Assembly (NCBI GenBank): GCA_038501625.1
Contig: JAZAYU010000035.1
Location: 754,001 to 818,000, forward strand
DNA length: 64,000 nt
Source: Corbicula japonica
Lineage: Eukaryota; Mollusca; Bivalvia; Venerida; Cyrenidae
Reading direction: 5' to 3'
Part shown: positions 63,631-64,000 of the stretch, one piece after another
How positions within the stretch are numbered: position 1 is the first letter of the stretch
Layout: every line of letters begins with the position of its first letter
Notes under the pieces: generated by a model
The model's database searches: none
The model's input: the letters and a program-made list of their open reading frames with translations, nothing else
Told to the model about the DNA's origin: nothing
Program-made: the position numbers and the translations under genes

Positions 63631-64000
63631 TATAAACAAAATCTGGCAAATGTGTTGTTTACACTTAAATAGTAGTTTTCATTATGAGATTATGCTTATT
63701 GTTCCAATTAAGAAATGACTCATTCTTTTCCAATCGTCTAAATGTTATAATCAAGTAAGGCCCTGCCAACCTCCAGCTAATAAAAACAAATTTCTCCAAC
63801 TGAAATTACTTGGGTTCAATAATTTTTTTGGCTCATTTTTTTAGATATTGAGCGAACAAGTTAGAGGTTTTTTTATATATATATTTAGCAGGTATATTGA
63901 TGCTCAAGATATGTAAAACAATTCTTAATCCCAAGAATTTTCAATGTAAAGTTCTTTGTGAACTCTTAAATCTGAAAACCTTCCGTTAAATGTTATTTTC

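Overview
The window is animal nuclear DNA, AT-rich and intron-dense, most likely from a bivalve mollusc. That placement is an inference: it rests on long introns packed with small non-autonomous DNA transposons, on elements with ~165-bp tandem cores like the bivalve 'pearl' type, and on a tRNA-derived SINE of the type described from molluscs. There is nothing prokaryotic here: no operons, no long uninterrupted reading frames, no CRISPR.

Two genes are supported. (1) From 1343 to 53987 on the plus strand runs the 3' part of an androglobin gene (ADGB). I rebuilt it as 38 exons whose splice phases all join in one frame: 1505 residues plus a stop. The 5' exons, including the expected calpain-like protease domain, lie upstream of the window. 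The encoded part has a long Pro/Lys/Glu-rich linker, a beta-rich calpain domain III-like region, a circularly permuted globin interrupted by an IQ calmodulin-binding motif (helices C-H, then IQ, then A-B), further beta-rich conserved blocks, a run of micro-exons, a conserved helical block, a coiled coil and a Lys-rich tail. (2) From 62791 down to 59999 on the minus strand lie the last four coding exons of a PCNP gene (PEST proteolytic signal-containing nuclear protein), 175 residues, lacking only its N-terminal exon. The two genes converge, with about 6 kb between their stop codons.

Almost everything else is repeat. The commonest is a ~240-bp element that starts TTAACCCTTT and ends AAAGGGTTAA and holds two adjacent imperfect hairpins inside an outer inverted repeat. 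I count roughly 45 whole or partial copies, about a sixth of the window. The second family is a ~146-bp foldback palindrome (about 20 copies, best arm 69 bp without mismatch), flanked in the clearest cases by a 3-bp CAG or CGG duplication and often nested inside the first family. Others are: three elements with GTCC- or GGCG-type microsatellites, tandem cores and end hairpins (4115-5012, 18003-18909, 38741-40190); a TAA-flanked MITE (24132-24754); a 1.5-kb element with TATACGCC ends (32206-33709); two TA-flanked mariner-like MITEs (55546-55770, 63023-63630); several unclassified MITEs (10886-11072, 22773-22954, 56846-57040); a V-type SINE (30764-31058); and tandem arrays at 3370, 14605, 45989, 50588 and 58411. 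No transposase or reverse transcriptase frame is visible, so all of these look non-autonomous.

The most unusual observations are: double-hairpin elements whose central segment is inverted relative to their ends; foldbacks inserted in hairpin arms of the other family; a 41-bp minisatellite with a 164-bp higher-order period that grew out of a foldback; and a string of in-frame micro-exons in ADGB.
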